From NCBI GenBank assembly GCA_964390465.1, contig CAYMIJ010000001.1:310001-374000 (forward strand): DNA of 64,000 nt, written 5' to 3'. Shown piece after piece: positions 32,255 through 42,082 of this stretch (position 1 is the stretch's first letter; every line of letters begins with the position of its first letter). Origin of the DNA: JADZAI01 sp964390465. Its GTDB lineage: Bacteria > Pseudomonadota > Alphaproteobacteria > Micropepsales > Micropepsaceae. The notes beneath the pieces were generated by a model. The model made no database searches. It was not told where the DNA came from and saw nothing but the letters and a program-made list of their open reading frames with translations. A program made the position numbers and the translations under genes.

Positions 32255-32791
32255 ATGGCAAAAGCGCTCTTTCACAGACACCAGCGTGTCTATGTCAAAA
32301 CGGTGGGTACCTGGGCCGTTGTGGAAAAAGTCATACCACAATGGGCCAAAGGCATCGATGAGCCTCTGCGCATATTTTATGAAGTGGGTCTCGGGCGGGA
32401 GTTCGCCGCAGATGAGCTTTCAGCCGAGCATGCCGTCGAAACAAGTTTCGATGCCGGTCCTGACTGGCGGGTAATCCGTGCCGGTAATAAGTGGCAGGTC
32501 GCCCAAAACGCAGGCAGACATCCGTTCCCTGGAACCTACCCCGTCGTCGTGACGCGCGATACCGACTGGGGTGGATGGCGCGTGCCAGGGGCGGAGTACG
32601 ATCTCAACCCAATCAATATCGAAGCACAGGCTCGACTCATTGCGGGCAGTCCCAAGTTATTCGGCATTGCAGTCAAACTTCTGGAGCTGGTGCGCGACCA
32701 CGCGGATGGGCTGCCAGACGAGATGCTGGTTCTCGCACGCGATGCCGCCCGAGTCGTCAAATCGATCGAGGGCGACGCGGAACCCTCCTAG
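32255..32791 (+). CDS. Conserved hypothetical protein
   Basis: A 178-residue protein beginning MAKALFHRHQRVYVKTVGTWAVVEKV. From memory, proteins with this opening and the block QWAKGIDEPLRIFYEVGLGREF occur in several alphaproteobacteria, but no function is known to me. There is no signal peptide or membrane segment. The first half looks like a small beta barrel (VYVKTVGTWAVVEKVIP), and residues 125-170 form predicted amphipathic helices. It stands alone, with 121 nt upstream and 53 nt to the pepN start on the same strand, so it may be co-transcribed with pepN. Alpha-class conserved, essential-looking context cannot be tested here. Confidence 0.75.
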   Translation: MAKALFHRHQRVYVKTVGTWAVVEKVIPQWAKGIDEPLRIFYEVGLGREFAADELSAEHAVETSFDAGPDWRVIRAGNKWQVAQNAGRHPFPGTYPVVVTRDTDWGGWRVPGAEYDLNPINIEAQARLIAGSPKLFGIAVKLLELVRDHADGLPDEMLVLARDAARVVKSIEGDAEPS

Positions 32792-32844
32792 ATTTACATT
32801 GGCCTGTAGTTCAGAATTCATCTGAACAGCCCTATAGTGTGCTG

Positions 32845-35481
32845 ATGAATACTGACTCGCCGCCTCAAGCCATCCGGCTCGCCGACTATCGCAAACCCAG
32901 CTACCGGATCCTCAAGACTGACCTGACCTTTCGGTTGAATCCCGAGGACACACGGGTCGTCAGCGCTCTTGTCATGGAACCTGTCCACGCAGGTGCAGGC
33001 CCGCTCCAGCTCGACGGTGAGGAATTGAAGTTCATCTATGCCGCCATCAACGGCATGCCGCTGAGCGCTGAAAAATATGAGATCAACGCGCAGGGCCTTA
33101 AGATCCTCAACCCGCCCAAGTCTCAGTTCACGCTCATCACCGAGGTTTCGATCTCTCCGGCGAAAAACACGGCGCTGTCAGGACTGTATGTTTCGGAAGG
33201 TATGTTGTGCACACAATGCGAAGCCGAAGGGTTCCGCCGCATCACATGGTATCTCGACCGTCCCGATGTGATGGCACCGTTCATCACGCGCATCGAGGCC
33301 AGCAAGGCCAGCTATCCCGTGCTTCTGTCGAACGGCAACCTGATCAAAAGCGGTGATCTGCCCGATGGTCGTCATTTCACAGTTTGGGAAGATCCCTTCC
33401 GGAAGCCGGCCTATCTCTATGCGCTGGTCGCCGGCAAGCTGGGTCATATCGAAGATCATTTCATAACCATGTCAGGTCGGCGCGTCACGCTGCGCGTCTA
33501 TGTCGACCCCGGCAACGAACCGCGCGCGCATTATGCGATGCAGTCGCTGCAGCGATCCATGAAATGGGACGAGGAAGCCTATGGACGCGAATACGATCTC
33601 GACATTTTCATGATCGTCGCTGTCTCCGCCTTCAACTTCGGCGCGATGGAAAACAAGGGTCTCAACATCTTCAATGATAAGTATGTGCTTGCTGACCCGG
33701 ACACCGCGACGGACCTTGACTTCGAGCTGATCGAGGGGATCGTCGGGCACGAATACTTCCACAACTGGAGCGGCAATCGCGTGACCTGCCGCGACTGGTT
33801 TCAGTTGTGTCTCAAGGAAGGTTTCACAGTCCTGCGCGATCAGCAGTTTTCTGGCGCGATGCGGTCAGAAGCGGTCAAGCGCATCGAGAGTGTGAAAACA
33901 TTGCGGGCGCGCCAGTTTCCTGAAGATGGCGGACCGCTGGCGCATCCGGTTCGTCCAGAAAGCTATATCGAGATCGACAATTTCTACACTGCCACGGTCT
34001 ACGAGAAGGGCGCCGAGGTCGTGCGTATGCTGCATACGCAGCTTGGTCAGGAAGAATTCAGAAAGGCAACCGATCTGTATTTTAGCCGCCATGACGGCGA
34101 GGCAACGACAGTTGAAGCCTTCGCCATGGCGTTCGAGGACTCCGCCAAGATTGACCTGACGCAGTTCCGGCGCTGGTGGTCTCAGTCCGGCACACCTGTT
34201 CTAAAGGTCGAGAGCGCGTTCGATGCCGCGACCCGCACCTATGAGGTGACGCTCACACAGTCGTGTCCGCCTACACCTGGGCAACCTGTCAAGCTGCCAT
34301 TCCAGATTCCCGTACGCATGGGATTGCTGAACATCTCTGGGCGCGAAATGCCCTTGCAGCTTGAAAGCGAGAACGCACCAGGCGTCGATGAGCGCGTTCT
34401 GATCCTGAAAGAGGAAAAGCAGACTTTTCGCTTCATCAATGTCGCCGAACGACCTGTCCTGTCCATAGGGCGCGGATTCTCAGCGCCCGTCAAAATCGAA
34501 ATGGCTCAAAGCGAGGACGATCTCGCTTTCCTGATGGGACGAGACAGCGACCTGTTCAATCGCTGGGATGCCGGTCAGCGATTTGCGACCGCACACCTGC
34601 TTGATCTGGCTTTCGGTAAAACCAGCCAGGTGAACCGAAATCTGCTGGATGCCTATCAGCATATACTCGCCGATGCGCGGCGCGACCCAGCTTTTGCGGC
34701 TCTGGCACTGACACCCCCTACGGTTGGGGACATTCTTCAGGGTATGCCTGATGGTCAGGCTGATGCTGCCGCTGCCCATCACGCCCGGACAAGCCTCGTG
34801 CAAGCGATGGGCCGGGAGATGCGGGTTGCGCTTGAGCACAGCTATGATCTGAACCAGGTGACCGGAGAGTTCTCGCCGAATGCCGAGCAGGCGGGCAAGC
34901 GTGCGATGCGCAATGCGGCACTACGTTTGTTGACGGCATCCGGCGATGCTGCTGCGGCAGAGTTGGCCCATAGCCATTTTGCATCAGCCACAAACATGAC
35001 AGACGCCATCGCAGCGCTTGGCGTTCTCACGCATATGGACCATCCGTATCGCAGATCAGCGCTTGATGCATTTGAAGGCAAGTGGGGCCGAAATCCACTC
35101 GTCATGGACAAGTGGCTGTCGGTTCAGGCGATATCCACACTTTCAGGAGCGCTGGACGATATAAAGCGTTTGACTGGCCATCCAGCCTTCAGCCTGGAAA
35201 ACCCCAACCGGTTCCGCGCACTGGTTTCGGCCTTCGCCATGAACAACCCGCTCCGCTTTCATAGCCCCGATGGATTGGCATATCGCTTCGTCGCTGATCA
35301 GGCACTGGCGATGGATAGGGTCAACCCACAGGTAGCCGCACGCCTTTTTGGCGTATTTGAAAGCTGGCGGCGCTTCCGCTCCGAACAAGGAACGCTGATG
35401 AGAGCTGAAATTGAACGGGTCATCGGGACGGACGGACTTTCCAAAAATCTCTACGAGATCGCGTCCAAGCAGCTTGGTTGA
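32845..35481 (+). CDS. pepN: Aminopeptidase N (M1 zinc metallopeptidase)
   Basis: An 878-residue cytosolic aminopeptidase, the normal length for gammaproteobacterial-type PepN (870). The substrate-binding exopeptidase motif is FGAMENKGLNIFN, and the zinc site is VGHEYFHNWSGNRVTCRDWFQL-type, with HEYFH and the distal glutamate in LKEGFTVLRDQ. It removes N-terminal residues from peptides. I start at ATG 32845 (MNTDSPPQAIRL), where homologues begin; the frame stays open back to 32491 but there it overlaps the preceding gene. An imperfect inverted repeat just after the stop may end the message. Confidence 0.95.
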   Translation: MNTDSPPQAIRLADYRKPSYRILKTDLTFRLNPEDTRVVSALVMEPVHAGAGPLQLDGEELKFIYAAINGMPLSAEKYEINAQGLKILNPPKSQFTLITEVSISPAKNTALSGLYVSEGMLCTQCEAEGFRRITWYLDRPDVMAPFITRIEASKASYPVLLSNGNLIKSGDLPDGRHFTVWEDPFRKPAYLYALVAGKLGHIEDHFITMSGRRVTLRVYVDPGNEPRAHYAMQSLQRSMKWDEEAYGREYDLDIFMIVAVSAFNFGAMENKGLNIFNDKYVLADPDTATDLDFELIEGIVGHEYFHNWSGNRVTCRDWFQLCLKEGFTVLRDQQFSGAMRSEAVKRIESVKTLRARQFPEDGGPLAHPVRPESYIEIDNFYTATVYEKGAEVVRMLHTQLGQEEFRKATDLYFSRHDGEATTVEAFAMAFEDSAKIDLTQFRRWWSQSGTPVLKVESAFDAATRTYEVTLTQSCPPTPGQPVKLPFQIPVRMGLLNISGREMPLQLESENAPGVDERVLILKEEKQTFRFINVAERPVLSIGRGFSAPVKIEMAQSEDDLAFLMGRDSDLFNRWDAGQRFATAHLLDLAFGKTSQVNRNLLDAYQHILADARRDPAFAALALTPPTVGDILQGMPDGQADAAAAHHARTSLVQAMGREMRVALEHSYDLNQVTGEFSPNAEQAGKRAMRNAALRLLTASGDAAAAELAHSHFASATNMTDAIAALGVLTHMDHPYRRSALDAFEGKWGRNPLVMDKWLSVQAISTLSGALDDIKRLTGHPAFSLENPNRFRALVSAFAMNNPLRFHSPDGLAYRFVADQALAMDRVNPQVAARLFGVFESWRRFRSEQGTLMRAEIERVIGTDGLSKNLYEIASKQLG

Positions 35482-35486
35482 GCCCA

Positions 35487-35512
35487 AAAGTGAGTCAAAA
35501 AGGACGCACTTT
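35487..35512 (+). terminator. Possible weak terminator after pepN
   Basis: AAAGTGAGTC (35487-35496) and GACGCACTTT (35503-35512) pair over 10 positions with one A-G mismatch, loop AAAAAG. There is no clear T run after it (GAAAAAGTAAG follows), so termination may be partial. It lies 5 nt after the pepN stop. Confidence 0.4.
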
Positions 35513-35648
35513 GAAAAAGTAAGCTTCTATTAACCCCATCGTAGCGATTCCCGCGTGACATGAAACTTAACGGCTCAATAATCGAGCTAGACGATTCGTG
35601 CGCACCAGATCGTGTTTTGGGAACGGGGCGCTGCAGGCATAGGCATTC

Positions 35649-38237
35649 ATGGCGGCTGCGAGCAGAGCTGAGCAGATACGGGACGGCGTTGTCGCACCCG
35701 CCCAGGTACGCTCGCGCCTTCCGGCGTGGCTGACTGCTGATCCCAAAAGTGCGCTCATCATCGCAGGCATGCTGATCGTCGCAATCGCGGCGGGTGTGCT
35801 GATGCAGCTACGCCGTGACCATCAGCTTCAGTTACGCGCGGCGGAACTGCGGTTGACCGATCTCGCCTGGAATGGTGCTGCCGCCACGCGTGATGTGCTT
35901 GATGGAACGCAGCGGATCCTCTCTCTGGCGGTCAGAGCCTCGCAACAGAACGTCGAAAATCCGGAAGCGGCTCTCGCCACACTGACTGCGCTGGAACCGC
36001 TGCTTGTCAATATCATCATCATCGGCCCTGATGGGATGCTGAAAGCCAGCAATATAGGAAAGGCGGCTGAACCGCGCTTCTTCACCAATCAGCCCTTCTA
36101 CGAGATTTTTTCCAAACCGAATGCGGTCATGGACCGCATGATCGGCCCGTTCGCCGATCCTGACCTCGGCGCATCTCACATGGCGCTGTTCACAAGGATC
36201 GCGACGGCCGATGGCGGATTTGGCGGCGTTGCGATCGCCTTGGTCGACTCTGTGGCGCTCGCGCGTCGCACCGGGACATATTCCACGGACGTCTCACTCG
36301 TCATTGCAGATGCCAACAACCGGATTGCAGCTGGGATGCGTGGCGGTCAGCCAATGGACGTGCAGGAACTCGGCGCCACACTGCCCTTCGCACCCGTCAG
36401 CAATGCTGATGGCGTGCCAAGCATCCGCTACGTTCCAGCCGGTGAAGGTCAGGCAATCGTCACTTCGGCATTTGTCAGGGGCTATGGCGCTTCAGTCGTT
36501 GTGACACAGCCGACAGGAACGCCGCTCGCGCCCTGGTTTGATTCGATCTGGCTTTTCGGACTTCTGATCGCAGGGCCTGTGATGCTTGCCTCAGTGCTGG
36601 CCTCGGCATTGACAGGACAGGCGACCACAGCCGCCCGCACACAGAACGCGCTGCAACGCAGCGAAGAGCGCTACGCAACCGCTATCCGGGGGGCGCGGGC
36701 TGGCATAGCCGAGTTCCACCCAGCGGCCGAGCGCGTGACAGTAATGCCCTCCATGTCGGATCTGCTTGGCAACAGTGCGCAGCCCGGGGTGATCCACTGG
36801 AGCGTATTCATGCGGCTGGTGCATCCTGACGACGCACTGGCCCTGCGCACAGCCATAGACACTGCGCGCCGCAGCCGAGGGGCTGCCAGCGCCTCCGTCC
36901 GTCTTGCCCACGGCGAGGGGAAATGGATATGGGCACGGTTTGTGATGCAGCCCGCATCAGGCGCACTCATTTCAGGTGTCGCATCCGATATCACGGAAGA
37001 ACGCGAGTCAGAGGCACGGCGCAGTGCAGCGGAATCGCGCCTGCGCGAGACGATGGAGAACGCACCACAGGGGCTGGTTCTGTGGGACCGCAATCAACGG
37101 CTGGTCATGTCCAACCGCAAATATCGTGAGTATGCCGGGCTTGCGGAAATCAGCACTGTGCCAGGTGCCACGCGCGATGAAGTCCTGAACCCGCTGTTGA
37201 AGGCAGGTGAACAGCTCAACGAGCTTGGCCTGCCGCCGCAATGGCAGGTCTGGCCGCTGCCCGGAACAGTCAGTGGGCGGGACGACCTACTGTTGATAGA
37301 TGGGGTTTGGCTGCATGCCTCTCACCGTGAAACGTCCGACGGCGGCCTGCTGACCGTGATGACCGATGTAACGGCGATCAAGAATCAGGAAGCAGAGCTT
37401 ATCCGTCGTGAGAGTGACCTGCGTCAGGTCGTCAGCAAACTGGAGCTTTCACAGGGCCTGCTGGAGAAGCAGGCTGCCGAACTGACGAAAATGACCGGAC
37501 GTCTGGAAAATGAGAAGCAGCGGGCCGAGGAAGCCAATCGCGCGAAAACCGAGTTTCTGGCCAATATGAGTCATGAACTCCGTACGCCGCTGAATGCCAT
37601 TATCGGCTTCTCGGAGATCATGGGCGCGGAGCTTTTCGGTCCGCTCGGTCATCCAAAGTACATTGAATATGCCCGTGATGTGGTCACAAGCGGTCAGGCC
37701 TTGCTGGAACTCATCAACGACATTCTGGACATGTCGAAGATCGAGACCGGCGAAATTGCCCTGCAACCATCAGCGCTTAACATTGAGAATGCGGTGGGCG
37801 AAGCGCTGCGGATTGCCTTGCCAAAGGCCAATGACAAGGGCGTCAAGCTTCTGACCGAAATCGAACCCGGCGCAACCGCGATGGCCGATGGTCGCGCGTT
37901 CAAGCGCATCCTGCTCAACCTGCTGTCAAACGCTATCAAGTTCACTGAACGAAATGGCGCTTCGCGCGTTCGGGCGATGGTGCATGGCCACCACATTGCC
38001 GTCGCGGTCGAAGATACCGGCTGCGGGATCGACCCAGCGGACATTCCCAAGCTCGGCAAGCCTTTCATCCAGCTAGAGCGCTCGGACAGCGCGAAGGAAC
38101 GTGGCACCGGCCTTGGACTGGCGGTTGCCAAAGCGCTGGTTGAAATGTCTGGCGGCACGCTGACGATCGAGAGCGCACCAGGGCGAGGCACGATTGTGCG
38201 TTTCACCCTGCCTGTCAGCGAATACCCCCTCCACTAG
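35649..38237 (+). CDS. Membrane sensor histidine kinase with periplasmic sensor and two PAS domains
   Basis: An 862-residue kinase. A membrane helix at about 36-55 and another at about 295-318 enclose a periplasmic Cache-like domain (LEPLLVNIIIIGPDGMLKAS and FFTNQPFYEIF). Two PAS regions follow (about 335-460 and 465-585), then a coiled coil (about 580-630), the HisKA phosphoacceptor FLANMSHELRTPLNAIIGFS, the N box RILLNLLSNAIKFT and glycine boxes DTGCGIDP and GTGLGLAVA. The H box and FGPLGHPKYIEYARDV stretch resemble the PleC/DivJ kinases of alphaproteobacterial cell-cycle control, but many alphaproteobacterial kinases share this. No response regulator is adjacent, so it is an orphan kinase. 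The PelA-like pair lies 200 nt downstream. Confidence 0.92.
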   Translation: MAAASRAEQIRDGVVAPAQVRSRLPAWLTADPKSALIIAGMLIVAIAAGVLMQLRRDHQLQLRAAELRLTDLAWNGAAATRDVLDGTQRILSLAVRASQQNVENPEAALATLTALEPLLVNIIIIGPDGMLKASNIGKAAEPRFFTNQPFYEIFSKPNAVMDRMIGPFADPDLGASHMALFTRIATADGGFGGVAIALVDSVALARRTGTYSTDVSLVIADANNRIAAGMRGGQPMDVQELGATLPFAPVSNADGVPSIRYVPAGEGQAIVTSAFVRGYGASVVVTQPTGTPLAPWFDSIWLFGLLIAGPVMLASVLASALTGQATTAARTQNALQRSEERYATAIRGARAGIAEFHPAAERVTVMPSMSDLLGNSAQPGVIHWSVFMRLVHPDDALALRTAIDTARRSRGAASASVRLAHGEGKWIWARFVMQPASGALISGVASDITEERESEARRSAAESRLRETMENAPQGLVLWDRNQRLVMSNRKYREYAGLAEISTVPGATRDEVLNPLLKAGEQLNELGLPPQWQVWPLPGTVSGRDDLLLIDGVWLHASHRETSDGGLLTVMTDVTAIKNQEAELIRRESDLRQVVSKLELSQGLLEKQAAELTKMTGRLENEKQRAEEANRAKTEFLANMSHELRTPLNAIIGFSEIMGAELFGPLGHPKYIEYARDVVTSGQALLELINDILDMSKIETGEIALQPSALNIENAVGEALRIALPKANDKGVKLLTEIEPGATAMADGRAFKRILLNLLSNAIKFTERNGASRVRAMVHGHHIAVAVEDTGCGIDPADIPKLGKPFIQLERSDSAKERGTGLGLAVAKALVEMSGGTLTIESAPGRGTIVRFTLPVSEYPLH

Positions 38238-38437
38238 CACCACCACATCTGACCCTGCTGAATAGGCACCATCGCTGGCGCGTCGGTCATATGGGCTTTT
38301 CCAAAAGGGTAAACCTTGCAGATGGCTGGCAGGCCGCTGCAAAGGGCGCATAGCCGCACCACGCCGCCAAGGCTCGGCATTAACCCTGCCTGCAAGCAGA
38401 GAGTGAATGAATCGTTAAGACGGTTATTCTGCGCCTT

Positions 38438-40066
38438 ATGAGCCGATTTCTCATTCTTGCTGTCCTTGTGCTGTCCGGCTGGTTGGCCGGGCCGAACGCG
38501 CGCGCTGCCTTCAGGGACGATGCGCGGACGATTCTTGTGGTGTCAGACCGCGATACCGACGCACAGGTTACGTCGGCCTACCCGGTCCTGACCTATCTCG
38601 GCCTGATGACTGAACGCGCAGATGCCCGCGCTGCGCTGCCAGCTCTGGGCGGTCGCAGCGATATACGCGGCGTGTTGATCTGGCTTGATGATGGCGATGT
38701 GGCCGATCCTTCAGGCTTCACCAGCTGGGTTCAGTCTGCAGTGGCAAATGGGATTCCGGTTATTCTGATGGGCCATCTGCCAAAGGTTGAAAATACATTC
38801 GGCCTCTTTGCGGCACTGGGCCTGATCCATGCACACGAAAACCGATCATACGGATATGATCTGTCCGTCGTTGAAACGGATGCGAGCCTGACCGGATTTC
38901 AACGCCGCATCAAAGCGCCATTCCCCGTCGCTGACATCGTGCGGCCAATGGGTAATGCCGAAGCTCGGGCGGTGCTCGTCCTTCAGCGCCGATCGAATGT
39001 CGAAGATCGCACAGCGCCGCTGGTCATCACCAGCACGGGTGCTTTTGCGGGCGATGGCTACGCGCTCTGGCGATCAGCTGACGGCGTGCATCAGCGCTGG
39101 CTGATCGACCCCTATGCCTGGTTTCATGCAGCCTTCCGATTGGGGGCAATGCCGGTGGCTGATACCACCACCGTCAACGCGCGCCGCCGCTCTGCCATCG
39201 CTCTTGCGCCTGCCGCGCGGAGCGATGCCGCGACAGCGCAGACGCTGGCCGAGGAATTGGCCAGCGCGGGTGTTGCAACAAGACTTTTCGGCGCGCCCAC
39301 TTCAAACACGGGGCAGGCCGCCACCTGGACCAGCCCGACCTGCCAGGACAATGCGGCGCACACGCCAGAAAGTTACACAGGCATGGTGACGCTGCTGGCG
39401 GCATCTGGCGCACCATATCGGACACATGCGTATGACCCGATCATCCATGTGTGTGCAGGCGATGTCGCCGCTGCCAAAGAGACTGCAAGGGCGCTTGCGG
39501 TCCATGCATCCGGGGTGCCGCTTTCGTCCGTTGAGCCTGTGCTGGATGGCGAGACGGGCAATGTGAGCTTTGAACGTCTCGATGACGGCATTTGGCGCAT
39601 CAAGAACCGCGGTGAGGTGCAGACAGTGCGGTTCGACGATGCCGCTCACCTGCGTGTGGAGTGGGGTAAGACCGAAGGTGTCATGGGTGCGGCACGGGTA
39701 GGGGCTGCCCTTTATGTATCCCTTGACCCCGACGCGCCGGAGCCGGTTGTAGCCATCACCAACCTGCCGTGGGTCGTGCCGCCTTTTCCTGTACTGGTCG
39801 AAGCGCGCTGGCATGTCTCTGGGCTGAAGAGAACGGTCGAAACCGCCGATATGAATGTCAGTGGGAATGGGCCGGGCGACATGGTCTGGTCTGTTGAGCC
39901 GCATTCGAAATGGGAAATCAGGTTCACACCCTCAAATGGTGAAACATGGCGCTACAAGGCAACCGTCAGCGATGATGGCCTGTTGTCGTTCGCGCTCCCA
40001 CCACTGGCAGGCAGTGGTGGAACAGTGCATCTTGAGCAGCAGGACCTTGCCGAGGTAGGGCCATGA
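38438..40066 (+). CDS. Secreted PelA-like polysaccharide-modification protein (lacks the glycosidase part)
   Basis: A 542-residue exported protein with signal peptide MSRFLILAVLVLSGWLAGPNARA. Residues about 30-140 look like a flavodoxin/amidotransferase-like fold (TILVVSDRDTD, then GVLIWLDDGD and GIPVILMGHLP). The middle (about 255-375) and C-terminal parts (PYRTHAYDPIIHVCAGD, DDGIWRIKNRGEVQTVRFD, PPFPVLVEARW) recall, from memory, the deacetylase-like and terminal beta domains of PelA from the Pel exopolysaccharide system. The N-terminal glycosidase domain of PelA is absent, and I cannot see a convincing metal triad for deacetylase activity. Its stop overlaps the next gene (ATGA). Without a search the PelA assignment stays tentative. 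Confidence 0.6.
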   Translation: MSRFLILAVLVLSGWLAGPNARAAFRDDARTILVVSDRDTDAQVTSAYPVLTYLGLMTERADARAALPALGGRSDIRGVLIWLDDGDVADPSGFTSWVQSAVANGIPVILMGHLPKVENTFGLFAALGLIHAHENRSYGYDLSVVETDASLTGFQRRIKAPFPVADIVRPMGNAEARAVLVLQRRSNVEDRTAPLVITSTGAFAGDGYALWRSADGVHQRWLIDPYAWFHAAFRLGAMPVADTTTVNARRRSAIALAPAARSDAATAQTLAEELASAGVATRLFGAPTSNTGQAATWTSPTCQDNAAHTPESYTGMVTLLAASGAPYRTHAYDPIIHVCAGDVAAAKETARALAVHASGVPLSSVEPVLDGETGNVSFERLDDGIWRIKNRGEVQTVRFDDAAHLRVEWGKTEGVMGAARVGAALYVSLDPDAPEPVVAITNLPWVVPPFPVLVEARWHVSGLKRTVETADMNVSGNGPGDMVWSVEPHSKWEIRFTPSNGETWRYKATVSDDGLLSFALPPLAGSGGTVHLEQQDLAEVGP

Positions 40067-40629
40067 GCGCCGCCTTACGGCTTCACACGGCACTGCCTCT
40101 GGCAGCCATGGCCCTTGTTGTGGCCGCTGTGGTCATTCTACGCCAGCCATCCCGCAACGCCTCCTCGGTAAGCGGAGAGGCAGCGACATATTCCGCACAT
40201 GACAATGACGACGAGGTTGCCGCGCTGGCCGCCGCAGAAAAGCTGGCCACCAACAATGCGCCAGACACCCTGCGGCAATTCATCCAGATGGCCGATCTTG
40301 TTCAGGACAATGACAAGCGCATTGATGGCCTGACCCGGCTCAAGGCAGATGGTGCGGCAGGCTATAGCGAATATCTTACACTCGTTGAGCTGCTGGCCGT
40401 GCAGGGTGATTTTGCCACGGCATTTGCCGTCATGCAGGATGCCAGCCAGCGTTTCCCGGAAGCAGCTGGCGACGATTTCATCACCTTCTATGCGGCTCTT
40501 GCCCTTGATGCCGGACAGGCCGACGCCGCCCTGCCCTTCGTGCGGCGGGTCTGGAATGAAACCAAAAGCGATACCGTGCTTGAGGCAATGAAAAGCCTGT
40601 CAGACACCGTGCGCGCGCGTGGCGCCTGA
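40063..40629 (+). CDS. Membrane-anchored helical (TPR-like) protein, partner of the PelA-like gene
   Basis: A 188-residue protein. One hydrophobic segment (residues about 11-28, LPLAAMALVVAAVVILRQ) anchors it, with the rest outside the cytosol. Residues 55-185 are helical with tetratricopeptide-like spacing (YLTLVELLAVQGDFATAFAVMQDASQRFPEA and LALDAGQADAALPFVRRVWNE). This recalls a small piece of PelB or PelE, which use TPR helices to bind PelA and other Pel proteins, but the match is only by architecture. It overlaps the PelA-like gene by 4 nt, so the products are probably made together. It ends 4 nt before the convergent glutamine-synthetase-like gene. Confidence 0.6.
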   Translation: MSAALRLHTALPLAAMALVVAAVVILRQPSRNASSVSGEAATYSAHDNDDEVAALAAAEKLATNNAPDTLRQFIQMADLVQDNDKRIDGLTRLKADGAAGYSEYLTLVELLAVQGDFATAFAVMQDASQRFPEAAGDDFITFYAALALDAGQADAALPFVRRVWNETKSDTVLEAMKSLSDTVRARGA

Positions 40630-40633
40630 CACC

Positions 40634-41995
40634 TCAAAGATACCAGTCGTGCTCATGCGCCGGAATGCTGGAATGGAAGCGCTTGTATTCCACGCGCTTG
40701 GATTCAGCGTAGACATCGACATAACTGCCAAGAACCGAACGCAGCACCTTGCCGTTCTGCAATTCCTCTAATGACCAGATGGTTTCAAACGGCACGGTCG
40801 GGTCCTGAAAATCCGACGCATCGCCTTCATGCGGCGAACCAGGGTCGATCTTGTTCTCGATACCATGCTGGATGCCGATCAGAATCGCTGCGAGCACCAG
40901 ATAGGGGTTGGCATCCGCGCCAGCCACACGGTGCTCGATACGGGTCGAGTCGGCATCACCGGCTGGAATACGCAGACCAGTCGAACGATTATTGATTCCC
41001 CAGCGCCGGTTCACGGGCACGAACAGGTTGGGTACGAAACGGCGGAAGGCGTTATAATTGGGTGAAAAGATCGCCATGCATTCATGCATGACGGCAGCCA
41101 GACCACCCACGGAATGACGCAGCATGTCGGACAGACCATCCGGCGCAGCGAATACGTTCTTTCCATTCCGTGTCAGGCTGAGATGCACGTGCATGCCGCT
41201 GCCTGCGGTATGTGAATAGGGCTTGGCCATAAAGGTCGCCTTCATGCCCTGCTCTTTCGCGACGTGTTTGATCAGTGGTCGCAGCAATGCGGCATGATCG
41301 GCTGCCAGCACGGGATCATCGACATGGTGCAGATTGATCTCAAACTGGCCGGGGGCATATTCCGCCACGGCTGTGGTTGCAGGGATTTTCTGTCGCTCGC
41401 ATTCATCGGCGACAGCTGCCAGAAACGCATCGTAGCGGTCGAGGTCGTCGATCCCGTAAACAGAAATGGCCTTCTCGCGTACGCCCGTTGTCGGACAAAG
41501 CGGCGGCTGGATCATGCCCTGCACGGTGCGATCCTTGTCGACCAGAAAAAACTCGAGCTCCACCGCGACCACCGGCTGCAAGCCTGTGCGGGCGAACTGC
41601 TCCATCACCTTGATCAGTACATTGCGCGGCTCCACTTCCAGGCGCTTGCCGCCACCCGGCGCCAGCATGGTCATCATCACCTGCGCGCGACGGTGCGGCG
41701 GCTTGCCAACAGTCACCAGCGTGCCGGGCACCGGATAGGAAGTGCTGTCAGGATCTCCATCCTCAGAGCCCAGCCCAAGTGGGTTGGTCATTTCGCCCAG
41801 CGCATCCAGCATGAAGATGTCACCCGGCATCTGCATGCCCACTGTGAAGAGCTTGCGGGCATCAGATGCCGGCACACGCTTGCCGCGCAGCGCCCCGTTC
41901 ATGTCGAGAAAGACGGCATCCACATAATCAATGTCGGGATGCTTTTTGATAAAGTCGTCGAACTCGGTTGGACGTGCGCTTGAAATATCCGGCAT
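40634..41995 (-). CDS. Glutamine synthetase family protein, probably gamma-glutamylpolyamine synthetase (PuuA/GlnA3-like)
   Basis: A 453-residue glutamine-synthetase-fold ligase. The start (DYVDAVFLDMNGALRGKRVP), VAVELEFFLVD, EYAPGQFEINLHH, GSGMHVHLSL and NRRWGINNRSTGLRIP are the substrate and ATP/Mg blocks of the PuuA-like group, rather than of GlnA, which reads FFDKPIxG-type elsewhere. The family joins glutamate to putrescine, spermidine or related amines. A good AGAAGGG ribosome binding site precedes ATG 41995. Its neighbours (a PotF-type binding protein, speD, speE and potHIG) support a polyamine role. A glutamine synthetase acting on other amines is the alternative. Confidence 0.85.
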   Translation of the reverse strand: MPDISSARPTEFDDFIKKHPDIDYVDAVFLDMNGALRGKRVPASDARKLFTVGMQMPGDIFMLDALGEMTNPLGLGSEDGDPDSTSYPVPGTLVTVGKPPHRRAQVMMTMLAPGGGKRLEVEPRNVLIKVMEQFARTGLQPVVAVELEFFLVDKDRTVQGMIQPPLCPTTGVREKAISVYGIDDLDRYDAFLAAVADECERQKIPATTAVAEYAPGQFEINLHHVDDPVLAADHAALLRPLIKHVAKEQGMKATFMAKPYSHTAGSGMHVHLSLTRNGKNVFAAPDGLSDMLRHSVGGLAAVMHECMAIFSPNYNAFRRFVPNLFVPVNRRWGINNRSTGLRIPAGDADSTRIEHRVAGADANPYLVLAAILIGIQHGIENKIDPGSPHEGDASDFQDPTVPFETIWSLEELQNGKVLRSVLGSYVDVYAESKRVEYKRFHSSIPAHEHDWYL

Positions 41996-42082
41996 GATGC
42001 CCTTCTGTTTGGGTCAACCACGATATGCCGTCATGAACGCCACGGCAACTCACCTGCCTGCACGGAATCATTTGTTGGTGCG

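Noticed and set aside
32491..32844. A 5' extension of pepN in the same frame
   Set aside because: It would overlap the conserved hypothetical gene at 32255-32791 for most of its length, and PepN homologues begin near the residues at 32845.
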